Positions 1-12,300 of a stretch of DNA of 64,000 bases are shown one piece after another. Location of the stretch: contig OU015567.1 of the NCBI GenBank assembly GCA_907165135.1, positions 7,879,001 through 7,943,000 on the forward strand, read 5' to 3'. The translations under genes were made by a program, and so were the position numbers. The notes beneath the pieces are model-generated. The model ran no database searches, was not told where the DNA came from, and saw nothing but the letters and a program-made list of their open reading frames with translations. The DNA is from Oikopleura dioica (taxonomy: Eukaryota; Chordata; Appendicularia; Copelata; Oikopleuridae). The first letter of the stretch is position 1; every line of letters starts with the position of its first letter.

Positions 1-2484
1 TGCGAAATTGTAATGAGTAGCACGAAGATGAAGTCTGTCACTTTCTTTCGCTGTCGATAGCGCATCGTCCCAGCGCCCGATCGCTTGGTAGAATTTATTG
101 AGTAAGTCGAATCGTTTCGATTGAATGTACAGCTCTTCCGCTTCTTTATTCATACCAAGTTGCAGGGCGAGCATTGCCACACGCGCTTCCAATGGCTCTT
201 CATTCTGAGCCTTTCTGACTGCTGCAGCAGCTGCGGCATTGCCCATATTAGCGAGGCAGACCTGAGCCACATCCAAACGCTTTGTATACACACATCTTTT
301 CGCCAGATTCAACCAGACTGTCTCGTTTTTGATGAGTTTAATCGAATTAAACGCCGAGTCCAGGTCGCCAAGAGCCATTTGCCTTGAAAAATCGAGCAGG
401 GCAACTCTTGTCGTATTGTCACACTCGTCCAGTCCGACAAAATCCTGCAGCGGAACTTTCTTTATCTCTGAATCTGTCGTAGAGAAGATCAAATTTGGTG
501 TACATAAGCTGAGGAATTTTCTTCCATCGTTTGGAAAGGCGATTTCTTCCTGCCGAACAACTTCGCTGTCAGTTGACCAGACAAGTACGACGATATGTTC
601 GGATGCTGATGCGTACTCAATCGCTAGCAGTTGTTTATCGTGTTCGTCCCACTTCATATTCAACGGGTAGAATCGATCAAAGTCTTCCTCATTTTCATTT
701 TCGTCGTTGATATCAAATGAGAACATTTTCTGACGATCAGGAGCGTAAATGTGAATCCTCGAATTTGACTCGCCTCGCCCATTGTCAGTCGTCATGGAGA
801 GCCGATTCGAAGTCGAGTTGATGGCGAGGTCCGTGATAACGCCGATGTCAGCGCCTAAACTTGTCAACTCGCGATGGACAGTTTGCTTTGCCTCTCGTCG
901 GGCAAGATCGAAGACTTTCACGGTGCTCGGAACAATCGCTGCTGCGAGATAATTCCCGTTGATGGTCATTTTTGCAGAGAAGCCTCCGAGTGTCAAGATT
1001 TGTTTTTCAACACCAGCCAGTGAGTGACAGCGAATCTTTGTCTGGTCATCATTGAAGCTATAAACGGTCTGAGCGGACATGGCGAGTTGCTGTGATGGCG
1101 ATTCGAAGCTGCCGCTGTTTGTTACAAGTCCGTTCGGACCCATTTCCTGAATGAACATCGATTGTCCGGAATAAATAGTGAAGTTGGGAGGACACATGGC
1201 GATATTGTAGATAGGCACGTCGTTGTCGTGAACAAGATTTCCCGATTTCTGAAGAATTTGGAGCCGCTTCGGGCCTAATTGAACTATTTGCATGTCTCCG
1301 CGGGAAATTTCAGATATTTCTTGCTCCCGCAAATAAAATGCCGAGTTTTGGCTAGCCACAGCGAGAAGAGGCGTCAAAAGTGACTTCTTAAACCACGTGA
1401 GAGAAGAGGCACGCTTTGTGGACGATGATTTCTTAGATTTTAAAACAACAGCGTTTGATTTGTTGCGAGAATAGCTCCAGAAGCTGACACCATTCGCTCC
1501 AGACGCAGCGGCTACGGTTCCATTGTGACATGCGACCGAGGTCATCGAGGCTCCGTCTTCGTTTTGGACAAGATGATGCTCTGAAGCTTGCATATCCCAG
1601 ATTTTTAGCGAAGAGTCGCCAGTAGTAGACACCATGACACCGGGAGCGGCCCAGTCGCAAGATATCGTTTTGCCCGAGAGCTTTATCTTTCCAAGCTCCA
1701 TCAACGACGAATCAGGAGTGACTCGGAAGGCGGCGAGGGAGATATCATTGCAGACAGTGACGAGAATTGAACGCTCGGGGTTGAATTTGAACTCAGTGAT
1801 TCCTGCAGGAGCAGCGAGACGCTCAGCGAGCTGTCCTTTTGCATCGATGAAGTAAATCTTTCCATCGTTGGCTCCGACGAAGAAGCCGAGAGATTCGACA
1901 GTTTGTGTCAGATCCATGCTTCTGCTAGTATGAAGCTGTCCAAAGAGATCTTCTCCACTTACTGCGGCTACGGCCATCTTGGCGAGATCGGAACTGGCAC
2001 CCTCTTGTTTTCGGCAAAGAATCGCTCCAGCTCCACTGGGAATGGAATGCTCCCAAGCTGGTTTGAGTTGAAGCTGAGCTTTTGCATTTGCTCGAAAGGA
2101 TTTCACCACGCCGTCGTTTTGTATTGTGACGAGTCGTTTGCCACCCGGTTGAGACCAGGCGAGATTCGTGATAGAATTTCCATCCGAGGCTAGCTCGCTG
2201 TGCTCTGTTTTCTCACCGTTGAGCGTGTTCCAGATTAAGACGCTGCCAGAGGACCAAACAGCTGCGAGAATAGGTTTCTGCGGATGCCAAAGGATCTTGA
2301 CCGGTCTAACATGCTTAACTTCGCTGTCAACTGCGATTCCATTACTGTTATAAACTGTGACGACGCCCTGATTCGTGGACGAGTTGAAGGATGATACTGC
2401 TAATCTTTGTTCCTTGTCGTGGAAGATTATTTCTTCGCATTCGCCTGCTAATTCCGGTAGCGCATGGTCAAAAAACAGTGTCAT
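1..2484 (-). CDS. IFT140: IFT140, intraflagellar transport protein 140 (5' part, runs off the left edge)
   Basis: The minus strand is open from an ATG at 2484 to base 1, 828 codons without an intron. The first ~670 residues are WD40-type beta-propeller sequence. From about residue 680 it reads through DFVGLDECD, NSIKLIKNETVW and RLDVAQVCLANMG into LNKFYQAIGRW, the start of the TPR solenoid; these blocks and their order match animal IFT140. In the family this ~1450-residue protein is a core subunit of the IFT-A complex, which drives retrograde transport in cilia and imports membrane receptors. Slightly over half is present; the rest lies outside the window. The ATG directly follows GTTTAG, so a (trans-)splice acceptor there is possible. 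An intronless 2.5 kb reading frame is unusual beside the intron-rich neighbours. Confidence 0.93.
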   Translation of the reverse strand, partial: MTLFFDHALPELAGECEEIIFHDKEQRLAVSSFNSSTNQGVVTVYNSNGIAVDSEVKHVRPVKILWHPQKPILAAVWSSGSVLIWNTLNGEKTEHSELASDGNSITNLAWSQPGGKRLVTIQNDGVVKSFRANAKAQLQLKPAWEHSIPSGAGAILCRKQEGASSDLAKMAVAAVSGEDLFGQLHTSRSMDLTQTVESLGFFVGANDGKIYFIDAKGQLAERLAAPAGITEFKFNPERSILVTVCNDISLAAFRVTPDSSLMELGKIKLSGKTISCDWAAPGVMVSTTGDSSLKIWDMQASEHHLVQNEDGASMTSVACHNGTVAAASGANGVSFWSYSRNKSNAVVLKSKKSSSTKRASSLTWFKKSLLTPLLAVASQNSAFYLREQEISEISRGDMQIVQLGPKRLQILQKSGNLVHDNDVPIYNIAMCPPNFTIYSGQSMFIQEMGPNGLVTNSGSFESPSQQLAMSAQTVYSFNDDQTKIRCHSLAGVEKQILTLGGFSAKMTINGNYLAAAIVPSTVKVFDLARREAKQTVHRELTSLGADIGVITDLAINSTSNRLSMTTDNGRGESNSRIHIYAPDRQKMFSFDINDENENEEDFDRFYPLNMKWDEHDKQLLAIEYASASEHIVVLVWSTDSEVVRQEEIAFPNDGRKFLSLCTPNLIFSTTDSEIKKVPLQDFVGLDECDNTTRVALLDFSRQMALGDLDSAFNSIKLIKNETVWLNLAKRCVYTKRLDVAQVCLANMGNAAAAAAVRKAQNEEPLEARVAMLALQLGMNKEAEELYIQSKRFDLLNKFYQAIGRWDDALSTAKESDRLHLRATHYNFA

Positions 2485-2774
2485 CTAAACACGCAAAATT
2501 CATCGTTACCCTTTATTTAGAATTTCTACAGAATATATCAGTTTTAGTGAGATAACATAAAGAATGAATATTTTTGAACTATTTCTGACTATGCCGAGCA
2601 CGGAAACGGTAAATTAATAAAAATGCCTTTAGTTAACTGACATGTTCAGACAAATAACATGCTCAGAAACTAGAATTTCTAGAGACTTTTAGTTTCGTAC
2701 ACGAAATAGTCAGGGAAGCCCATGTTTTTTTTTTGAAGATAAGTTTGAGAGGTTCATTTTTCGATTTTTCAGTT

Positions 2775-5372
2775 TTAAGAGTCTTCTTCAGTCGATGATT
2801 CATGTTTTCTTTTTCTTTTTGGTCCGAGAATTCTTTCCAAGTCAGGGGCGTGCAGGACTTCCTCGCGAATGAGCAAATCCACAACTTCCTGTAATTTTTC
2901 TTTGTTTTGAAGGAGGAGTTCTTCGGCAGCCGCTATCGCCGCGTTCATAATATTTTGCCGCTCTAGGTCGATATTTCGCTTTGTCCCATCAGAATACATG
3001 TTGTCATCTGTAAAATTGACCTGACCAACGGTTGGTGAGAAGCCAAACGATTTGACCATTTTGGTCGCGAGATCAGAAGCGTTTGTCGAATCCCGATCAT
3101 TGTCAATTTGCGTGGATACTCGGCCAAAGAGCACTTTTTGCGCGATTTTCGGCGCAAGGAGGACGCCCAGTCGTTCTTTTAGATATTCTTCAGACTGAAT
3201 TATACGTTTTGTAATAGAAAATATTCGAGAGACGACAAACCTGTAAAAAGCGCTCTTTTGTCTGATACTGTGTGTAGCCGACATTCCAGTGCGATCGAGG
3301 AACAATGGAAGCTTTCAAAACGGGATCTTGAGTCTCGGACAGCCACGAAACGACGCATTTACCAGCTTCAAGCGCCGCCAAAATTGCTTTAGTCTCCTGT
3401 TTAATCGTATTGTTGTCTTTGCGAGTACCAGACATCACTCTGTCGATTGCAGCTTCGAAATGGGAGCTCTTGATGAGATCGGATTCTTCGCGCGCTGCGA
3501 GTAAGGCAGCTTCATTCACAACGTTTGCGATTTGGGCGCCCGAGAAACCAGGTGTCAGCTTTGCTAGCATTTCCGCGTATACTTTTGGGGGTTTCTCTGT
3601 TTTGATGGTTTTTAAGTGGACCATGAAGATCTCCCGCCGACCGTCGCTAAAGAAAAGTTTAAATTGAACAGCCCAACTAGCTGTCTCTTACGTTGGAGGA
3701 AGATCGCACTGAATTTTCCGGTCAAATCGCCCTGGTCGAACAAGAGCTTCATCCAGCGACTCTGGATTGTTAGTTGCTGCCATTAGGACGATCGTGTCTT
3801 TCTCGGATCCAGTCATGCCGTCCATTTCGACAAGGAGCTGGTTCAGAGTGTTGTCTTTCTCAGTCGCACCGCCTCCCATCGACATTCCAGTGGCTCGTTT
3901 TCTAGTAATCGATTTAGAATGTGATTCATCAATAAAATGGTCGAACTTACTTTCCGATGGCGTCTAACTCGTCGATAAAAACGATGCATGGCTGGTTTTT
4001 TCGGGCGATAGCGAACATATCTCTAATGTCTTTAGCTCCTTTTCCGGCTAACGACTGGACGAATTCCGAAGAGGCCTTGTAATAAAACGGCACGTTGCAA
4101 TCATTTGCGACTGCTTTTGCTAACATGGTCTTTCCGGTGCCAGGTGGCCCGGTCAATAGAACACCTTTAGGCATTCGCGCGCCGAGGGAAGTGAAACGGT
4201 CGGGATTCTTGAGGTACTGGACAAACTCCTCGATTTCTTGCTTCTCTCCTTTCATTCCAGCGACATCTGATAGCTTTACGTTGGTCTTCATAACTGGCGT
4301 AATCGAGTTTTTCTTGGCATTAGGGTTGTTTGATTCCATTTGGCGCATGACCATCTGACCCATTTGCATCAATCGCTGTCGCAATCCCTTCACTGTTCCT
4401 CCGCCAATAACTAAAGAAGACATAAATGAAGATTTGAGAGAGATAAAACTTACAAAGATAGTAAGCTGTGATTATCATGGAGAAAACACAACCGAGAAGT
4501 TGGCCTTGAATGTTCGCTTTGTAGTCCGAAAAGTCGTGAATAGATTTGAAAGTCGATCCAGTCGTCAATGTTCGCAAATTTCTCCCAGCTAGAATATTCT
4601 TAGAGACTGTTTTTCAAGACCAATTCTAACCGATTCTTTCGCTTGGATGAATGTTGTACTCATTTTCAAACTTTCCGAGCTCCGTATGGAAATTGTTGTA
4701 GTTGACGTTCATCAAGAACTTTTGGCCATTTTGAAGGCTGACAACGACTTCTTTTTGCTCTGTTCCGTCGAATCGGATTACCATGTCTTCTACCTCGCCA
4801 CGGGCAAGATAGTGCGTGAAGAATCTATCCATTGGAATTCGGTCCAAGTTTTCCAAGTCTAAAGTACTCGTAAACTATCGCCAATTCGTGTTTCGTGTTA
4901 CGTACCTTCTTGCATACGCATTTGCGATGTTAAGTCGATATATCTATACAACGAGTCCAAACCAATCAACAAAATGATTCCAAGAAGTATATTTACAGCC
5001 ATATTGAGGGCTCTCTCTTTCTTCGCATTCTCTTCTTTGAGCACATTTGCTTTAGCTTTCTCTTCTTTTGATCTGATCTTTTTCTTTTCTTGTTGAACTT
5101 TTCGATATTTCTCAAAAGCCTCCAGATGATCTTCTGGTTCTGGCTCTTGTTCCGCTTTGTCGGAATCGGTTCTTTTTGTTCGACGAACTCGACGATCCAG
5201 ATTAGTTGTGAGGCTCAATTGTCTGGCTGAAAAGATAGCGCTATAATTGGGAAAGCGTGTCGATTATGCCGCATAATTTATGCGAATACTTACATTGTGG
5301 AAAGTTAACGGGACGAAGAGAAACTCGCCTGGCTAATAAAAAGCTCCTGCTTAAAAATAATCTCTGCATCAT
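2775..5372 (-). CDS. SPG7: Paraplegin-like mitochondrial m-AAA protein with a degenerate zinc-protease site
   Basis: Eight exons join in frame: 5372-5294, 5226-4906, 4858-4631, 4588-4454, 4410-3951, 3901-3692, 3646-3241, 3194-2775, giving about 752 residues (human paraplegin is 795). Exon 1 is a basic, Leu/Arg-rich mitochondrial presequence. A transmembrane helix lies at ~99-121, then the intermembrane-space domain, then a second helix at ~238-254. The AAA domain follows with Walker A GPPGTGKT (~342-349) and Walker B IDELD (~400-404), plus the arginine-finger block RPGRFDRK. In the M41 peptidase domain the expected HExxH reads LEAGK (~570-574), so both histidine zinc ligands are gone while the surrounding fold ([15 protein letters not shown]) is kept. 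The family forms inner-membrane proteolytic hexamers. This copy should keep ATPase and unfoldase function but not protease activity. The IMS domain resembles paraplegin more than AFG3L2. Confidence 0.88.
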
Positions 5373-5613
5373 GATTTTTTCTTTAGTTTTTATCCCTTTC
5401 TTTTGCGTGTTAAAATTTCTTGCTCATGAATCAGAGAATCTTCTCGAAGCGCACAACCGATCTCGATTCTCAATCTGACACAAACATTACGTAACAGCGT
5501 TTCCAGAGCCTTTTTTTTGCCCCTAGGGTGGAGGTACGTATAGGCACATTAGAATTGAGAATTTCACACATTTGAACATGTATTGTGAAACGGGCAGTAA
5601 AATAGAATTGGCT

Positions 5614-7452
5614 CTAGAATCGCTTTCGTCGCGCGACTTCTGGTTTCCACAGGATCGGGTTCGTTTCTTCTGTTGCTTCCGCATCTTCCTTGTAAAGTTT
5701 GATAGTCTAAAAGGAAAAATTTTAAACCCAAAAGAAGGCATTTTTTTGAGCCTAACCTTATCACCCTCGCAAGAAATCAGTCGACTCTCTGACTTGTCAA
5801 AGGCCAGAGCGAAAATGCCAGATTCGGAATCGAGCGAGCCAGGCTGCACTGGCGCCTGATATCGCTGGAAATTGTAGCCAGTTCTCCAGTCGAACCACTG
5901 CATGGTTCCGTTGTCAGCGCCGGAGACCATGACACCGTCGGAGTTGATCGCCAAAGCGTTCAAGATCGAGTTGTGGCCGGAGACGTTTTGGATGAAGTTG
6001 CCTAGAAAAGGGATACTTTTTAGCATTCGCTCTTGTTAGAGAAATTAGTACCATCAGGGAACTTCCACTGTTTGATATTGTCGGGAGCAGCTGAAGCAAA
6101 AGTGTACTGTTTGGGATGAAGAGCAAGAGCGCGCACGGACTTCTTGTGATTTGTCAAAGTACAGTGACTAAAAAAACGATTTAATTGAGGATGAACAATC
6201 GAAAAGTGCTGGCTTACGTTTTGCCAGCAGCCAAATCCCAAAGTCGAACGGTTGTATCGTGAGAAGAAGTAATCACTTGAGGCTCAGCGGCTTGACATCG
6301 CACGGCTGCTACTGTATTTGTATGGCCTAAAGAAGAGTTGACATTCAATGATCAGTACATAATCAGGGTAGATTAATCTAAGGTAAACCTGTAAGAGTCA
6401 TGACATTAGCCTTCGTTCTCATGTCCCAAACTCTTCCACAAGCATCTCGGCCAACTAAATTTCATGATAATTATTCTACAATATTTAAAAATCTCTACCA
6501 GAAACAAGAACATCAATAGTAGGATGCAAATCCAAGCCGTAGACCGATGATAAGTGACCGTGATAATGTCTGATAACTCGATTGTATTCCATATCCCAGC
6601 ACTTGACTGTATGATCTTGTCCGCAACTGAAGATGTAGGGGTGTCTCGTCGATACTTTCACGCCTCGGACCTCGGAAATATGACCAGTCAGGGTTAGCTT
6701 CAATTTTCCACTTGCAGAGTCCCAAATTTTGATGCATCTAATTGATTAAAAACTGTAAAAACTGCTCTATTTATTTAAAAATCTACCTATCATTAGATCC
6801 CGTAACAAACCACTCGTTTCCAGGCTCGAAGTCAACGCAACGAACCCACCCAATATGCCCAGAAATGACTCGATAAAGCTTCCAAGGCGCGTGCCATTTT
6901 GGCTTCGGCATCACTGGAGCTTTTCGCTGGGCGATCTTCATCTTTTCCTCTTGCTTGTCTTTGTCTGATTTTACTGTTTTATGATCACAAAATGAACTAA
7001 AATGGCAAAATTCCCGAATAAAAGTTGATCAAAATTTCCTGGTACAATAGCTCCATGTTGATTTGGCCTGGCAATCGGCGTCGGCACATTTTCAGTTCGA
7101 TTCTGTTTCGCTACATCGCCGTCTCCAACGAGTGATTTTCCATCTGTAATGGCGAGTGTCTTCTCCCCTTCGATCGCCAGCGCCCGGCCAGGAATCTTGG
7201 CTGCTTTAGGTTGACTCTTCTCTAATCCGCCATACTCTTGCTTCGTCTTTATTGCTTTCTTCATTTCTTCGGCAGTTTTATCTTCAAGGATTTTCAATTT
7301 ATCGACCCTTAGAAAGTCACTCGTTCCGTACCTGCTTCAGGCATGCATCCGTGGTCCGAAATGAAGGTATCGTGAGTTCTTTTCAAAGATCGGAAGCAGA
7401 GGGTATGCACCCCGTGCTTCGTTACTGGCATTTGCTCGACTTCGGCGCTCAT
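5614..7452 (-). CDS. PLRG1: PLRG1/PRL1, WD40 protein of the Prp19 (NTC) spliceosome complex
   Basis: The gene has about eight exons on the minus strand. The start at 7452 gives MSAEVEQ and then [15 protein letters not shown], the PLRG1 N terminus. A 50-bp intron (7331-7282) links this to the [18 protein letters not shown] block. Later exons carry [64 protein letters not shown] and [10 protein letters not shown]. The C terminus is the diagnostic [21 protein letters not shown] with its stop at 5614-5616. In the family this protein is a seven-bladed propeller near the catalytic core of the activated spliceosome. The residue pair QW stands where vertebrates have LW in blade 6. Introns are short (about 45-60 bp). 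The gene lies head-to-tail with the AAA-protein gene, 240 bp apart, so an operon-like arrangement is conceivable. Confidence 0.92.
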
Positions 7453-7560
7453 TCTGAATATCATTATTTTTAGAATGTTCTTTAGATAGGATAATAATAT
7501 ATTCAACAAATTTCGAATCTAACGACATGATTCCATCTACGACTGAACCCTAACCATTCA

Positions 7561-8138
7561 GATGAATGAAAATGGCATTCTCGGGACCAAATCATGACCC
7601 CCTTCTTTCTAGTGCTTATCTGAAAGCCCATGATCTTAGGAGTCGAATGGTATGTTACTTAGGGTCTGAGTCATAGAAAATGACGTCATTTTGCTCGAAA
7701 TAAGGCCCTTATGGGGAAAACCTATGTAGTGCCATAACTTTTTATTGAACATATAAAAGTATATTGATCTTAGGCTCATTCGAAAGAGCAGCTCGAGATC
7801 TAGGTCGGGTGAGGAAAATCGCGGTCAACCACCCGGTCAACCACGTGGTCAAAATTTTGAAACCGGCCGGTTAACCACGGTTTCTAGCTCCCGACCTAGA
7901 TCTCGAGTTCCTCTATCGAATGAGCCCAAAATCAACGTAGCTAAATAAGTCCAATAAAAAGTTATGGCACTACATAGGTTTCCCCCATAAGGCCCTCATT
8001 TCGACCAAAATGACGTCATTATCTATGACTAAGACCCTAATTTATATACCATTCGACTCCTTAGATAATGGGCTTTCAGATAAGCACTAGAAACAAGGGG
8101 GCCAGGATTTGATCCCGAGAATGACATTTTCATTCATC
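7561..8138. repeat. Fold-back (large inverted-repeat) element
   Basis: The two halves are imperfect inverted copies of each other, about 285 bp per arm, centred near 7850. Matching pieces include GATGAATGAAAATG against CATTTTCATTCATC, TGACGTCA on both sides, and TAGTGCCATAACTTTTTATT against AATAAAAAGTTATGGCACTA. The GGTCAACCACGTGGTC cluster sits at the centre. It has no ORF of note. The structure fits a non-autonomous fold-back transposon or long-hairpin MITE. No target duplication could be assigned with confidence. Confidence 0.85.
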
Positions 8139-9302
8139 AATTCATAACTTTTTGATACAGTTTTCATTTTATAAAATTTCATCAGTAAACGGTTAGTTCA
8201 TGTTTCCAATTGATAATCAAATCTTCTCATTCGTAAAATCAACAGCAAAATATCATTTCTAGAAGCTGGTCGGATTTTCTCTCTTTTTCTTCATCGGGGA
8301 AAATGACGCGCGCTGAGTGGTTGAGCTCAGTGAGCGCTCAATTTGAAATTTAGAATTCGCCATTTGAAATGGCCCATTTCGGATTTTTCTGATTTCATAT
8401 TTCCACATCCTTTTCTTGAGACTTTCTGATCAGATGCTACTGATGGCTTTCATCTCGGAGAGGAAATCGTACAAAAATAAGCTATTTATTATTTTTTTCT
8501 TTCTAAAATTAGGATTTAGGACTAGAAATCGGAACTGAATTCTTCGGACAATGATTTGATTGAACTAATACACTGCATTTTTGAACATGATAGAGTTGAT
8601 TATCTTTGTAAGCCCCTTATAAACCTCGCGCATCTAAAATGACCGATGAAACCGTTCAAAACTCAGGAATCTGGACTGATTTGATTTGGGGCCTCTTTGT
8701 GCTCAAATAGAATGATCGTAGATCCTCCTTTATACCTCCCCAACTCTTCACTCACTATTACTTGTCTTCTTTCTGAATACTTTCAACGTCGATGATCGCT
8801 TCTTTCTGGAAACAAGCATCCGAAATAGTCGGATCCAATGACGGAAAATAATGATTTATGTAAGCGCCCCAGGATTACTTTTTCCAATAAAAATATTTAT
8901 ATTTTTAAAAATATATATATAAATTTCAAAAAATTGCCACTCTGACTTTTAGGAGGTGTAACATCAACAGTTGGAGGTCGATTTCTTGTTATATCATTAT
9001 ATAGAAAGTCAAGTTGTCCAATTTCAATTACCCCTGTATAACAATATTACTTATATTATAATAGACTATTAGTAATAGTCATATTTAATAAGATAAAAAG
9101 TAACCCCTTTTTGAAGGATTTGGCTGGATGCAGGTCTTCGTAGGGGTCGCCTTTTGAGGGCGCGCTGCCTCGCTACCGCGTCCGCTCATAGTCGGGCAGC
9201 GCTATTTTTCCCAAAAGAAAAGCTCCGACACTTTTTTGGCACTTTGACTTTCCGTTCTAGGGCTTAGAGAGTTCATCAATCGGAGGAGTGTACTTAGAGA
9301 TA
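8139..9302. other. Intergenic stretch without a recognisable gene
   Basis: This is AT-rich sequence between the fold-back element and the first ankyrin-gene exon. A short palindrome lies at about 9060-9090 (AATAGACTATTAGTAATAG), and a GC-rich patch at 9130-9215 contains GCGCTGCC and GGGCAGCGC. I see no splice-bounded reading frame and no convincing tRNA. The last few hundred bases probably hold the promoter of the ankyrin gene. Confidence 0.5.
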
Positions 9303-12300
9303 ATGAGCGCAGAAAGGGGTGAAGAAGACACTGCTAAGAGTAAATCTTTGGACGATCAATTGACGGAGCTAGAATCAATCCCGAATCGAAATGCAGCTGC
9401 GGAGGAACGGTTTTCATGTAGCAAGATAGCATCCTTTTCTTCACGAAGTTATTGAGTTCACGGTTCAATCATGAAATTCGGGTCAGAAAAGGTTTCAATT
9501 GATCGCTGCAAACTTACCCGCTGCGCTGCTGAACAAAAGGATCTGGGACGAGAAGCGGCAAAACTGCCTAAATGTGTCATTCGCAAAGTGCTCCGCGCCG
9601 ATGAAGATCCTTAATGTGAGTTTATTCAGAAATTACTGGTTGGCCATTTCGATCGATTTTCGATTTCGTCCAAATTTATTGAATTAAAGATTGAGATCTT
9701 TGTTTGGGAAATATAGAAACAAGTTCGGCCGGGTGAAAAGGACACATTTTATGGCCTGCGCTATAGAATAATCATAAAGGCGATCTGCTGTAGCCCGTGT
9801 CTTTCTCTTTTCCGCCCAAAAATTACTCTACCGCAACGTTCCAACACCGGCGCTAAATAAACAACCGTCACGGGAGCCTGATCTTCTGGATGTTCAGATG
9901 GTCGACCAGAACTTCCGGTTTTCATGCATCGCGACTTTTCTATTGCCCGTTATTCATCGGCTAATCGGCGTGTTGTTTATGCATTAGAATAGCATCAATT
10001 TCAGGCCTGCAAAGCAGTGAAAATCGACCCTGCCAAGCTGAGCGATCTTTACGGAAGGACGTTGCTCCACGTTGCCGCGCGCGTACCCGACCTGGCCGCT
10101 GCGGACGAGCTGCTAAAACTAGGCGCCGATGTTAATTAGGGGTCATAAAACGAGGAATCATCAATCCAAGCCATTTGATTTCCTATCAAATATATGTTAA
10201 CAAGTTATTAAGCTTGACCCCGTTTTAGCGCTACAAATGCCTCAGGTGTGAGCCCGCTTCATTCCGCAATGGCCGCAGGGCATGAAAAAATGGCCGTGAA
10301 GATCCTTGACGGCGGCGGAGATCCTGCACTAGAATCATTATCGGTACGGGCGCCAAAATTAGCTTGCTAAGCAAAAAAAAACCTGTCCAGAGTGAATAGG
10401 CCAATGTAGGGGTGCACGGTCGGGGGCACTTTGCTCTCATCGAGAAGTAGCTGAGGAAACGGCCCACTGTGCGTGTCACGTCTCTTCAGTTGCTATAAGC
10501 TCGGCAATATCGAGCAAGCTTCGAGCGGCATTTACCTCGTGCCTTCTTTCCGGAATCTGCGGTTCTACCGGATGAAAACCTTGACAATTTATAGCTGATT
10601 ATGATTTTTGTAACAACTCTTCAACGGAAATTCGAATTTTTTCACATTCATGTGCGCTATTTTACGGCGGTAATGATAATGATGAAATAAGGGTATACAG
10701 AGTTGATCCCCGTCGCGACGGCGTCTGGTGGATTTCCTTGAAAATTTAATATTTACCAGATAACTAAACTCTGCTGTCGTTTCACCCTGTTTCGTGTCTT
10801 CTGAATCCACTTGAGTCACTCTCAACGCATTGAGCGTCGTGTGCCGCCGGTGTAGAAATCGCATACCAATAGACTGTGTCTTCGGATCCAGCACTTAAAA
10901 CGAGTTCTACAACGAGGCAGGGAAGAAACGGACCAGCGCCCGACCCATGTGGGAGGCAGCTGCGGGCACCCCGGTCGCGCCGAGATTCTGCTCTACGCAG
11001 ATTAGCGCTAACCAGAACTATGCCAGCCGGTGAAAACATTAGGAGACACGCAGAAGTGTCACCATTTACCTTTTCTTCTACCCCCAATTACCGTTCAAAA
11101 TCTAAGAAAGAAACGAACTCTTAACAATTAAAGACAAAACCCACGGCATTTTCATGTTCTTTCTTTGAAAAGCTAACATGCTAGACAACCCCGCAATCCG
11201 ACATAGACCCTTTCTTTTCTTGTTGAAACCCTAAGCACTCAATTTTCGGCAGTAATGACGGCAAATTGCCCTCAAAAGGAAAGCTGCTAGAAAAGAAAAA
11301 GTGTTATAGTAATCTCATCTGAGATTGTGGTATGCGAACCGGCCGGTAGTGAGCCATTTACTCGGCGATAGACCTTTTCCTCGCTGGCCTAAAATTGCGA
11401 TAAGGGCAATATTTGGCGTCCATACAAAGTGGCGAATCTTTCGCGTTCCTTACCCCGGATTACCCAAGGATGTGTGGAATTGTACACGACCAGATGTCGA
11501 CGTTGAAATGCCAAAAGAACTTTACGACCGACTGCATGTCCCCAAAATGGCGTGTAAACCGCAAAACTACAGTAAACATCAATCAGGCATATTCAAAGCC
11601 TCTTTCGAGGACGATATAGAAACTGTTACGGAGTTCATTGAGAAAGAAACTCATCTGAGTAAGTCGCCACGGAGAATTTCTTTTACAGAATTTACACTAG
11701 CACTAGATATCCGAAACTGGCGAGGAGACACGCCACTAACATGTGCCATACGCGGTCGAGCTGACAATACAATCGACTGGTTATTGGAGAACAAGGCTAG
11801 CCCGGAATTCGGAGGGTGGTTGTATGAACCGCCAATCGTAGCCGCTACTGCAATCAACAACGAGTCCGCAGTAGAAACTCTGCTGAGAAAGGAGATAGGT
11901 ACAGGTAGTTATTACGAAAGGGATATATTCATAATAAGACGCAGTTTAACTGCTTAACCACGGATGATTAAGATCAATTGTGGTATAAAAATCGAAGTAA
12001 CATCCTAAGTTAACGCCGAGAGCATAAATCACGCTCATACATTCTGTTTTCGCTGGATTTATTATCACCCTGTTTTCATAGATGTAGACGGTGTCGACGA
12101 GCGTGGCTGGACCGCAGTGTTGATTGCTGCTAAAGCAGGCTTTTACTCGTTAACGAAGAGGCTCATCAATTTCGGTGCAGACTTGAGTCTGCGTTCCAAA
12201 CAGGTGAGTCGTATAAATTTATAAAAAATCAGCCTGAAATTGATTTAAGGGTGACTCTGTCACTTATTGGGTGGCAAAGAATAATTGGGAGGACGTTTAT

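Noticed and set aside
10589-11087. Minus-strand WD40-like phrase (LVLSAGSEDTVYWYAI)
   Set aside because: Only one repeat-like phrase; the frame shifts right after it and no neighbouring exons were found. Probably chance or a decayed fragment.
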